Origin: Lachnospiraceae bacterium
Lineage (GTDB): Bacteria > Bacillota > Clostridia > Lachnospirales > Lachnospiraceae
Assembly: GCA_004552595.1 (NCBI GenBank)
Contig: SFNX01000040.1
Location: 1-14,259 of the forward strand
Direction of reading: 5' to 3'
DNA: 14,259 bases
The notes below the pieces were generated by a model. The model did no database searches. It was not told the origin of the DNA and saw only the letters and a program-made list of their open reading frames with translations. The position numbers and the translations under genes were made by a program. Below are positions 6,105-13,037 of the stretch, in pieces (the first letter of the stretch is position 1; every line of letters starts with the position of its first letter).

Positions 6105-7304
6105 TTATTTTGCAATTCCTGTATTAACCGATGCATTTGTATCCCTTGTGAACAAAAGCTTAAGCGCAATCGGAGTAGCAATGCTTGAAACAATAATCAG
6201 CAGAATTACTGACGTAAAATACACAGGTGAGAGCAAATGAATCGACAACCCCTTCTGTGCAACAATAAGCGCAACCTCACCTCGGGTCATCATGCCGACA
6301 CCGATTTTAAGTGAGTCGCTAAAGCTGAATTTACATAAGTAACTCACAAGTCCACATGCGATAATCTTCGTAAGTAGCGCTACGAGCACAAATCCGATTG
6401 AAAACATAAGTATTTCCGATGAAAAATCAGAAATATCAGTCTTAAGTCCGATTGATGCAAAGAAAATCGGTCCAAAAAGCATATATGAATTAATATCCAT
6501 CTTCTCTGCAATATAATCCGAATCTCTTATCGAGCATAGAATAATTCCTGCCGCATATGCTCCTGTAATATCAGCAATTCCGAAATACTCTTCTGCAATG
6601 AATGCAAGTGCAAAACAATACGCAAGTCCCGCAATCGGAATTCGTCTTGTGTGCGGCCATCTCTTGTCAACTTTCTTAAATATCTTGTATGAAATAAATC
6701 CTACAATTCCCGAGAATACAAAGAATAAAACGGTTCTTATGCACACATCAAGTACACCACCCTGTCCCGAGCTTAACGATACAACAAATGTCAGGACGAT
6801 AATACCGATAACATCATCAATAATAGCCGCTGCAAGGACAGTAGTTCCGACCTTACTCTTAAGATATCCAAGCTCTTTAAGTGCCGATACCGTAATTCCT
6901 ACCGATGTTGCTGTCATGATAGTGCCAATAAATACAGCTTTGTAAAAATCAGGCGTCCCTACGCTTGCAAATCCGTAGAAGCATCCATATAATACGGTTC
7001 CGCCTGCAAGCGGTACAAATACGCCGGCGCACGCAATCAAAAATGCAATCGGACCTGTTTTGACAAGTTCCTTAAGGTCTGTGCCAAGTCCTGCAGAAAA
7101 CATAATAAGTATTACACCGATTTCTGCCATCTGAGCGATGAAATCGGTTGGCTGTACAAGTCCTAAAAGACTCGGTCCAATAATAAGTCCCGCAATAATC
7201 TCACCTACTACCTGCGGTGCCTTCAGCTTACGCGCAATTATACCAAAGACTTTAGCAAAGATAATAATCAATGCTAACGAATAAAAAATTTTATACGTTT
7301 CCAT
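6105..7304 (-). CDS. CPA2-family Na+(K+)/H+ antiporter, membrane domain only
   Basis: A 399-residue polytopic membrane protein of the cation:proton antiporter-2 family (KefB/NapA-like), with about 12 hydrophobic helices. Diagnostic parts are the early VVGEIIAGLIIGPSLLG segment (32-48), IMTATSVGITVSALKELG (129-146), and the paired aspartates Asp163-Asp164 in AAIIDDVIGI, the ion-binding pair typical of electrogenic NapA/NhaA-like exchangers. A later GMMTRGEVALIVAQKG carries the conserved Arg/Glu/Lys. There is no C-terminal TrkA/RCK regulatory domain, unlike KefB/KefC, so it probably exchanges Na+ for H+ constitutively or pH-dependently. GAGGAAA precedes the ATG. Only 18 nt separate the start from the T-run of the tRNA terminator, so transcription must come through it. 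Confidence 0.92.
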   Translation of the reverse strand: METYKIFYSLALIIIFAKVFGIIARKLKAPQVVGEIIAGLIIGPSLLGLVQPTDFIAQMAEIGVILIMFSAGLGTDLKELVKTGPIAFLIACAGVFVPLAGGTVLYGCFYGFASVGTPDFYKAVFIGTIMTATSVGITVSALKELGYLKSKVGTTVLAAAIIDDVIGIIVLTFVVSLSSGQGGVLDVCIRTVLFFVFSGIVGFISYKIFKKVDKRWPHTRRIPIAGLAYCFALAFIAEEYFGIADITGAYAAGIILCSIRDSDYIAEKMDINSYMLFGPIFFASIGLKTDISDFSSEILMFSIGFVLVALLTKIIACGLVSYLCKFSFSDSLKIGVGMMTRGEVALIVAQKGLSIHLLSPVYFTSVILLIIVSSIATPIALKLLFTRDTNASVNTGIAK

Positions 7305-7322
7305 AATATTTCCTCAATCTGT

Positions 7323-7353
7323 AAAAAAACCCCTGAATAATCTTCAGGGGTTT
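7323..7353 (-). terminator. Strong intrinsic terminator after tRNA-Met
   Basis: On the minus strand an 11-bp perfect stem AAACCCCTGAA/TTCAGGGGTTT with a 5-nt loop, and a 7-base T-run that partly belongs to the stem. It starts 2 nt after the tRNA discriminator base. It should end the tRNA transcript and strongly limit readthrough into the antiporter gene. Confidence 0.93.
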
Positions 7354-7355
7354 AA

Positions 7356-7429
7356 TAGCGAGGATGAGACTTGAACTCATAACCTCCCGGGTATGAACCG
7401 GACGCTCTAGCCAGTTGAGCCACCTCGCC
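7356..7429 (-). tRNA. tRNA-Met, anticodon CAT (elongator type)
   Basis: A 74-nt cloverleaf on the minus strand. The acceptor stem is GGCGAGG/CCTCGCT with a G1-U72 pair, as in many Clostridia elongator tRNA-Met genes. The D-arm stem is GCTC/GAGC, the anticodon stem TCCGG/CCGGG around loop TTCATAC (anticodon CAT), and the T arm ATGAG-TTCAAGT-CTCAT. The discriminator is A73. CCA is not encoded, since TTA follows. The paired first base argues against initiator tRNA. A CAT anticodon could also be the lysidine-modified tRNA-Ile2, which cannot be excluded by eye, but overall the sequence resembles elongator Met. Confidence 0.93.
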
Positions 7430-7462
7430 ATGTACAATAGCCTCTTCGCTACAACATTTGAT

Positions 7463-7491
7463 ATTTTACAGAAATATCTCCCTTTTGTCAA
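7463..7491 (-). promoter_or_regulatory. Promoter of tRNA-Met
   Basis: Minus strand TTGACA (7491-7486), 17-nt spacer, TAAAAT (7468-7463). The tRNA 5' end is 33 nt after the -10, leaving a leader of about 25 nt for RNase P removal. It is the only good promoter that could also feed the antiporter gene. Confidence 0.85.
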
Positions 7492-7510
7492 GAGATTTTT
7501 ATCCCCAAAA

Positions 7511-9397
7511 TCACGTCTTATTTCTTAAATTTTCAAGCTCGTTCTCAAGCTTTGCCTGCTTTCTTGCCATCTCTAAAAATTTAAGTGCTGTCGATATCTG
7601 GACTGACATACAGTAAAGCGCAACACCATCTTCAGGCTTTGACTTTGCAACTATGATTCCATAATGGCTTTCGCCTGAATAGAGTGTCATAACTGAAGCC
7701 GCATACTGATTATCTGAGTTAATATAATTATTGATTACATTATCTCTTGATACTATTACGGCCTCATCTAATTCGCTTACGTTTACTTTTCCGTTTTCAG
7801 ACGATGCCACTAATCTTAATTCATCAGGACATTCCCAGCTTGAACCATTCTTATTGATAATTGGTTCATCAGCAAGAAACAAATATACATCGCCAAGCTC
7901 AAGAGTGTTCACTTTAGAAATAATGCTTCTGAATACGTTTTTATTTGTTTCTATATTTCCTTCCATTTCTCTTGAGATAAGAGGCATGAACCAGGTCCTG
8001 TATTTGTCTTTGATATGTTCCTCTCTCTTCTTAGTATAGAGGCATGAATAAATATAATCCGAAACCTTCGAAGAAGCTTTGATCAGTATTCCCCTATCAG
8101 GCTCCTTTTTGACATTGCATAAAACGTCAGCAAATAAATCGTTAATAGCACTTAAAAATGTCAGAACAGGAACATACTTCATAATCGGACTTTCCATAAG
8201 CGACTTGACATCTGCAAGAAGCGATTCGTCATTTAATCGCTCATCCGATAAACCTAAGTAGCTCTTAACATTCTTAAGTATTATCGCATCTATTATTTTA
8301 TGTGCTTCGTCCGAAACAGTATCGTAAAGACCTCTTGGAATCATTCTGTTAATGAGTACTTCAGAAATCGTCGCGGAATACTGCTCAGGGTATAATATAT
8401 AACGCTCCTCAAGGGCAGGAAATTCAAGCTTATCAGCAAATTTGCACCCGCATGACTGTCTTAAAATGATATTAGGAACAGTTTTCGTACTTTTGGTATT
8501 CTCTGGATCATCAATAAGGCCAATCGCCGTAATTAACGCCGTATATCCGTTAATATAAGGTCTCTGATTGATTGTAGTAAGCGGAGGCGTTGCATTTGAT
8601 GTATCAGGCGTATTGTCATATCCTGTTACAGCTATGCTATGCTCACTGCTCTCACCGATTAAATATTTCCTGTATTTTTCGATAGCCTCCTTATCTCCAG
8701 TCTTAAGTGCTCTGTCGTACATTTCCTTACGTTTAAAGATGACAGGATAGGAGCAAAGTGCCATCAAATCGTTAGCGCAGCAAATTGCGTCAGCGTCAGG
8801 ATTAAGGTCAAGAAGTCTGTTAATATGTTCTTCAACATCCTCATTGAATTTGCCGTATGCAATCATCGTATTATCAAAAGGAAGTCCGGCTTCAAACATT
8901 GCTTCCTTATAACCGCTTAACCGCTCTTTAGCATCATAATTATCCTTCGGTCCGCTTAAGAAAAGGATTTTACGATAACCATGATCTTTAATAAGATGAT
9001 TCATTAACTGCTTAATTCCGGCTTTAGAATCATCGTATACATATCTACTATTATTTCCTTCTGTTTCATTCTCAAGATAGACAATCGGAGTTCCTGAATG
9101 TCTTAATTCAAGTTCCCTAAGTTCATAGTCAGACATGAAAATAGACATGGAACTGTATGCAACAATAAGCGCATCAATATTAAAGAGTTTATCGTAGTCA
9201 AAGATGCACGTAGACTGATAACCTAAGTCTTCCTGCTGTTTCTTATCGTAAAACTCTTTATAAAAATATGAACTCTGTACTCCTGCGAAGCATACAACGT
9301 TAACACCTGACTGTCTTGCAGCTTCATATATTCCTGAGAGTGTTTCAATTGTGTAATCCGAATTGGCATTGCCAATCATCACACCTATTGTGTGCAT
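7511..9397 (-). CDS. HTH-less LacI-like sensor protein with GAF-like domain and terminal coiled coil
   Basis: A 628-residue cytoplasmic protein (no signal peptide). Residues 1-315 are a periplasmic-binding-protein-like sugar-sensor fold as in LacI/GalR regulators: IGVMIGNANSDY at the start, GYRKILFLSGP (140-150), ICCANDLMAL (205-214), VTGYDNTPDT (257-266), and PPLTTINQRP. The LacI helix-turn-helix is absent. A RQSCGC segment (313-318) closes this domain. A helical middle part (about 330-480) and a GAF-like region (about 485-612) follow, and the protein stops in a short coiled coil LEMARKQAKLENELENLRNK. In related Clostridia proteins such a coil usually leads into a GGDEF or other output domain; here a stop comes instead, and the next 80 nt hold no remnant of one. 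AAAAGGG precedes the ATG. It follows the BTAD regulator by 23 nt, which suggests it is the sensory partner. The ligand is unknown. Confidence 0.82.
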   Translation of the reverse strand: MHTIGVMIGNANSDYTIETLSGIYEAARQSGVNVVCFAGVQSSYFYKEFYDKKQQEDLGYQSTCIFDYDKLFNIDALIVAYSSMSIFMSDYELRELELRHSGTPIVYLENETEGNNSRYVYDDSKAGIKQLMNHLIKDHGYRKILFLSGPKDNYDAKERLSGYKEAMFEAGLPFDNTMIAYGKFNEDVEEHINRLLDLNPDADAICCANDLMALCSYPVIFKRKEMYDRALKTGDKEAIEKYRKYLIGESSEHSIAVTGYDNTPDTSNATPPLTTINQRPYINGYTALITAIGLIDDPENTKSTKTVPNIILRQSCGCKFADKLEFPALEERYILYPEQYSATISEVLINRMIPRGLYDTVSDEAHKIIDAIILKNVKSYLGLSDERLNDESLLADVKSLMESPIMKYVPVLTFLSAINDLFADVLCNVKKEPDRGILIKASSKVSDYIYSCLYTKKREEHIKDKYRTWFMPLISREMEGNIETNKNVFRSIISKVNTLELGDVYLFLADEPIINKNGSSWECPDELRLVASSENGKVNVSELDEAVIVSRDNVINNYINSDNQYAASVMTLYSGESHYGIIVAKSKPEDGVALYCMSVQISTALKFLEMARKQAKLENELENLRNKT

Positions 9398-9420
9398 ATT
9401 ATGTAACCCTTTTCCAATCC

Positions 9421-10539
9421 CTACTCGTTTACATTTTTAAGTGGTCTGATTCTGTAGGTGATAATCATTTTCTCACCTGAAATCTTTGCCAAATAGACTC
9501 TTCTGACACGCTCAACAATCTTCTTCGCATCGTCAAATGAGCCTGTCGGGAACATTATTGCAATTTTATTGCCTGAATATCTGCAAAGTGAATCACCGCA
9601 TCTTAATGATTTCTTAGCTGTATCAACAAAAAGACTCATAAGATTTTCATGCTTTAGAGTTTCGGCCTTATTTTCTCCCGAATATCCGAATGTCATTACA
9701 GCTAAATACATTGTCTCGCCTGTTCTTGCAAGAAGACGTCTCTGCATGTGATATACTTCCTTAAACGTCTCGAAGTTACATACAAGAGCTGATGCCATAA
9801 GATTCTCGGCTTCCATATTCTTCTGGATTGAGTCAATCTCTTTATCCATTTCAATAGCCTGTGAAACAAGCTCTTCGTAGCCGTCAATCTTTCCTTCTTC
9901 TTTGCCTTTGATTTTAATTTTCTTAAGCTCTGCATTTAATAAATCATTATCTCCTGCAAGCTCAATGGCTTTAGTGACTATACTCTCTGCCAATTCATAT
10001 TCTGAACGGTTAATCAGAAGCTCAGCATATTGATAAACATCGGTAATGAATATGTCATTCAGCTTAACGGCACGCTTTACTACCCAGTGATCACTTGAGG
10101 AATCCTTAAGAAGCGGTCCTCTGTATAATTCAATTGCCGCCTTAAGACACTCTTCCTTCTTCTCATCAGAAGTCAGCTCATTAGTGCCAACAGCCGAATA
10201 AGCCTCGAAATCAAATATATCAATTGAGACATCTAACTCATTATTCCACTGATAAGCGTTTCTCTTCGAAAAGATAGAATCCTCAAGCTCCTTAATACCC
10301 TTTTCGGTCACGAGTGTTCTGTATCTGTAAAGAAGCGTACGAAGCGCCGTCCCCGGGTTCGCGTACTCCTGTCCCGACCACAAAAGCTCGAAAAGCTCCT
10401 TCTGTGTAACAGATCTGTCCTTATTAAGAATAAGGTATGCTAAGAACTGCTTTGTCTTTCTAGTATTAAGGAGGCCTTCCAAAACAGGCTTCCCATCTTT
10501 TTCAAATTCTAAACTGTCAAAAAGTTTTATGTTAACCAT
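9421..10539 (-). CDS. BTAD/SARP-type transcriptional regulator with degenerate GGDEF-like C-terminus
   Basis: A 372-residue protein. Residues 1-98 are an OmpR-like winged helix (KLFDSLEFEKDGKPV, RKTKQFLAYLILNKDRSVTQ, ELFELLW, then ALRTLLYRYR), as in SARP activators. Residues 103-210 are the helical bacterial transcriptional activator domain (SIDIFDFEAY, ELYRGPLL, DHWVVKR, YQYAELL). A coiled linker (about 210-245) leads to 247-366. There, NFETFKEVYHMQRRLLARTG and GDSLCRYSGNKIAIMFPTGS, then DDAKKIVERVRR, align by eye with a GGDEF domain; the GGDEF signature is replaced by SGNKI (322-326). It is thus unlikely to make c-di-GMP but may bind a nucleotide or a partner. The ATG overlaps the argS stop by one base (TAATG), so its translation is probably coupled to argS. 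The LacI-like sensor follows. Target genes are unknown. Confidence 0.85.
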   Translation of the reverse strand: MVNIKLFDSLEFEKDGKPVLEGLLNTRKTKQFLAYLILNKDRSVTQKELFELLWSGQEYANPGTALRTLLYRYRTLVTEKGIKELEDSIFSKRNAYQWNNELDVSIDIFDFEAYSAVGTNELTSDEKKEECLKAAIELYRGPLLKDSSSDHWVVKRAVKLNDIFITDVYQYAELLINRSEYELAESIVTKAIELAGDNDLLNAELKKIKIKGKEEGKIDGYEELVSQAIEMDKEIDSIQKNMEAENLMASALVCNFETFKEVYHMQRRLLARTGETMYLAVMTFGYSGENKAETLKHENLMSLFVDTAKKSLRCGDSLCRYSGNKIAIMFPTGSFDDAKKIVERVRRVYLAKISGEKMIITYRIRPLKNVNE

Positions 10540-12335
10540 TACATATGCTCCGGTGCAGAAAATCCTAATAAATCAATACAAAGTAGCAACACATTCATAG
10601 TAATTTTGATAAGTTCAATGAAGCTGCCCTGTCTGTCCTTATTTTCCTCTGCCAAAATACGATTTTCGTGATAAAAGCTGTTAAATACATTCGCCACATC
10701 ATATATATATGCACAAATCTTATGCGGTGCAAGCTCTGAATAAGCTGTACTCATCATTGGATGAAGCTTTGTTAGTTCAAGTGATAATGCCTTCTCTGTA
10801 GCGCTTTCTGCCTTAAGAAGCTTAGTATTATCGCTTCCACCCATTTCCTTATACTTATTAAGAATTGACTTGATTCTTACAATCGTGTAAAGAATGTATG
10901 GTCCTGTATTTCCTTCAAAGCTTGTGAACTTGTCTATATCAAAAATGTAATCCTTCGTTGCCTGGTTAGAAAGATCACCATACTTGACTGCTGCAAGCCC
11001 TACAATCTTAGAAATTTCTTTAGCTTCGGATTCATCTATATCGTGATTTCCCGTAATCTTCTTAAACATCTCCTCCTGTATGTCTTTAAGAAGGTATTCA
11101 AGTCGCATGACACCGCCATCACGTGTCTTAAACGGCTTGCCATCCTTACCGTTCATCGTGCCAAAGCCTATGAAATTAAGCTTTGTACCTTCCTTAACAA
11201 TTCCTGTCTTCTCAGCACATCTGAACACTTGAACAAAATGCATATCCTGACGCTTGTCTACTACATAAATAATCTCATCAGGGTCAACCAATTCACGTCT
11301 TTGCTTAAGTGTTGCAAGGTCTGTAGTAGTATAAAGTGCCGCACCGTCTGACTTAAGTATCATGCAAGGTGGAATTTCCTTAGAATCATCCTCCCTTGCA
11401 ACATCAACTACAAGTGCCCCCTCCGACTCATATGCAAAGCCATCTGATTTCATCTTTTCAACCATTGGCTCAATATCATCCTGCACTGTAGACTCACCTT
11501 TCCACCAGTCAAAGTCAACTGAAAGAGTATCGTAATTCTTCTTAAGGTCTGCAACGGAAACATTCATTATATGGTTCCAAAGTGCCCTGTATCCTCTGTC
11601 ACCGTTCTGAAGCTTAAATGTCGCTTCCATTGCTTCTGCCTTATACTTAACTGCGGCATCGGTCAGCGTCTTATCATCGCCTGAGACAGTTTCTTTCGTC
11701 TTCTTAGACGCTGTCGGATATATCTCTTCAAGCTCTGAAATAGTAAACGGTGCCTCACTTGGATATTCGCCCGTATAATTCTCATCAAAGTATGGAAGCT
11801 CTGGCTTACGTAACTTAAGCTCTGTAATGATGAGTCCCATCTGAAGTCCCCAATCGCCAAGATGGATATCACCGATTACTTCATTATTCATGAAACGGCA
11901 GATTCTCTTAACCGACTCACCTATAATTGCCGAACGAAGATGTCCTACATGAAGCGGTTTGGCAACATTCGGTCCGCCATAATCGATAATAATCTTCTTA
12001 GGTTCCCTCTCCTTCTCAATTCCGAAGCTCTCATCTGCTGCCATTAATTCAATATACTCAGCCAATTTCCCGGAATTAATGTTGAAATTAAGAAATCCCG
12101 GTGCTACTGCTTCAAGGTCACATATATACTCCGAATCAAGATTTGATTTAATGTCACCCGCAATCATTATCGGAGCCTTTTTATATTTCTTGGCAAGTGC
12201 CATTGCACCATTACACTGAAATTCACATAAATCAGGCCTGTTAGATACTGTGGCCTTAGCATACTCCGTATCGTATCCTGCCTTTTCAAATGCCTTTCTT
12301 AACTCATCTGATAAAATATCAATTAAACTCTTCAT
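10539..12335 (-). CDS. argS: Arginyl-tRNA synthetase
   Basis: A class I aminoacyl-tRNA synthetase (598 aa) that charges tRNA-Arg in the cytoplasm. The N-terminal additional domain (1-110) ends in the typical APGFLNFNI (78-86). The active site has DYGGPNVAKPLHVGHLRS (118-135), with HVGH as the HIGH motif, followed by GDIHLGDWGLQMG (155-167). The KMSKS position is degenerate (KPFKTRDGG), as is usual in ArgRS, and DLATLKQRR with YVVDKRQDMHF is also typical. The C-terminal DALR anticodon domain ends in LLGFSAPEHM. The length is slightly above the usual 550-590. The start has AGGTAG 7 nt upstream. It follows queH by 66 nt. I see no T-box leader. Confidence 0.97.
   Translation of the reverse strand: MKSLIDILSDELRKAFEKAGYDTEYAKATVSNRPDLCEFQCNGAMALAKKYKKAPIMIAGDIKSNLDSEYICDLEAVAPGFLNFNINSGKLAEYIELMAADESFGIEKEREPKKIIIDYGGPNVAKPLHVGHLRSAIIGESVKRICRFMNNEVIGDIHLGDWGLQMGLIITELKLRKPELPYFDENYTGEYPSEAPFTISELEEIYPTASKKTKETVSGDDKTLTDAAVKYKAEAMEATFKLQNGDRGYRALWNHIMNVSVADLKKNYDTLSVDFDWWKGESTVQDDIEPMVEKMKSDGFAYESEGALVVDVAREDDSKEIPPCMILKSDGAALYTTTDLATLKQRRELVDPDEIIYVVDKRQDMHFVQVFRCAEKTGIVKEGTKLNFIGFGTMNGKDGKPFKTRDGGVMRLEYLLKDIQEEMFKKITGNHDIDESEAKEISKIVGLAAVKYGDLSNQATKDYIFDIDKFTSFEGNTGPYILYTIVRIKSILNKYKEMGGSDNTKLLKAESATEKALSLELTKLHPMMSTAYSELAPHKICAYIYDVANVFNSFYHENRILAEENKDRQGSFIELIKITMNVLLLCIDLLGFSAPEHM
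10579..10596. repeat. 18-bp exact repeat, copy 2 (inside argS)
   Basis: Identical to 2739-2756. On the minus strand it encodes NVLLLC near the argS C-terminus, so this copy is constrained by coding. It may be chance; see findings. Confidence 0.6.
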
Positions 12336-12369
12336 ACAACTTCTACCTGTTCACATCATATATTTTTAT

Positions 12370-12389
12370 CTGTCCGATAAATGGGACAG
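12370..12389. other. Inverted repeat between queH and argS
   Basis: CTGTCC and GGACAG form a perfect 6-bp stem around an 8-nt AT-rich loop in the 66-nt gap before argS. No T-run follows on either strand, so it is not an intrinsic terminator. A TATAAT at 12401-12396 just upstream on the minus strand could be a -10 of an argS promoter, but its -35 is poor. It could be an RNA processing stem or an operator. Confidence 0.4.
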
Positions 12390-12401
12390 TGTCTGATTAT
12401 A

Positions 12402-13037
12402 TTACGACTCACGCTTAGAATACACGCATCCGCAATAATTCTGCCTATACAAATCATACTCACTTGATAATTCAATCGAGCGCTTGAAACCTTCCTTTTT
12501 CTTAAAGTCTGACGGAAGGTGAGGAACGCCATAAATCGCTGCCAGTTCTTCACCGATTTCATTTATCTTTGCGGCATTCTTAAGAGGACTTATTGAAAGT
12601 GTAGTCGTAAAATAGTCGGCTCCTGTTTTGGCTGCCATCTTAGCAGCGTGCTCCATTCTTAATCTGTAGCACTTAAAGCACCTCTCACCGCCTTCTTTAG
12701 CAGTTTCAAGCCCTTTTGCAATTTCGTAAAACTTTTCAGGCTCATATTCTGAAATATATACTGAAATATCAGTATTTCCTGAAAATACGCCGCTATCCTC
12801 ACGTGAAATGGCACTAACAAACCTCTTAAATTCATCGGCTCGCTTATTGAATTCTTCTATTGGTGCAATATTTGGATTATAAAAATCCGTTACGATATCA
12901 AAATAATTTGCAAGATAAGTAAGACAGTAGCTTGAACACGGGGCGCAGCATACGTGAAGCAATAATTTTTTCTTAATGCCGCTCTTAGCTATGTCAGCAA
13001 TTATACTGTCCAACTCCTTCTGATAATTCCTATTCAT
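12402..13037 (-). CDS. queH: Epoxyqueuosine reductase QueH
   Basis: The last enzyme of queuosine synthesis in bacteria lacking the cobalamin-type QueG: it reduces epoxyqueuosine in tRNA wobble position 34 to queuosine. The protein (211 aa) has the family motifs in order: LLLHVCCAPCSS (25-36), DFYNPNI (51-57), ERCFKCYRLR (118-127), FTTTLSISPLKN (143-154), DFKKKEGFKRSIELS (177-191) and LYRQNYCGC (196-204). Cys30, Cys31, Cys120 and Cys123 are the likely iron-sulfur ligands, with Cys202/Cys204 as the redox pair. The ATG lies inside the end of the upstream EAL gene (8-nt overlap). AGAAGG touches the ATG directly, an unusually short spacing, so reinitiation after the upstream stop may matter. The N-terminus NYQKELD is the usual family start. 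The 66-nt gap to argS allows co-transcription. Confidence 0.95.
   Translation of the reverse strand: MNRNYQKELDSIIADIAKSGIKKKLLLHVCCAPCSSYCLTYLANYFDIVTDFYNPNIAPIEEFNKRADEFKRFVSAISREDSGVFSGNTDISVYISEYEPEKFYEIAKGLETAKEGGERCFKCYRLRMEHAAKMAAKTGADYFTTTLSISPLKNAAKINEIGEELAAIYGVPHLPSDFKKKEGFKRSIELSSEYDLYRQNYCGCVYSKRES

Noticed and set aside
7291..7491. A 66-residue open frame on the minus strand across the tRNA-Met gene and its terminator
   Set aside because: It reads straight through the tRNA cloverleaf and hairpin, has no Shine-Dalgarno signal, and is a known type of false ORF over tRNA-Met.
7494..7512. GATTTT/AAAATC inverted repeat at the end of the LacI-like sensor gene as a terminator
   Set aside because: It is a 6-bp AT-only stem without a following T-run, too weak to be called a terminator.
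12336..12401. T-box leader or terminator upstream of argS
   Set aside because: The gap is 66 nt, too short for a T-box, with no T-box consensus; the hairpin there has no T-run.
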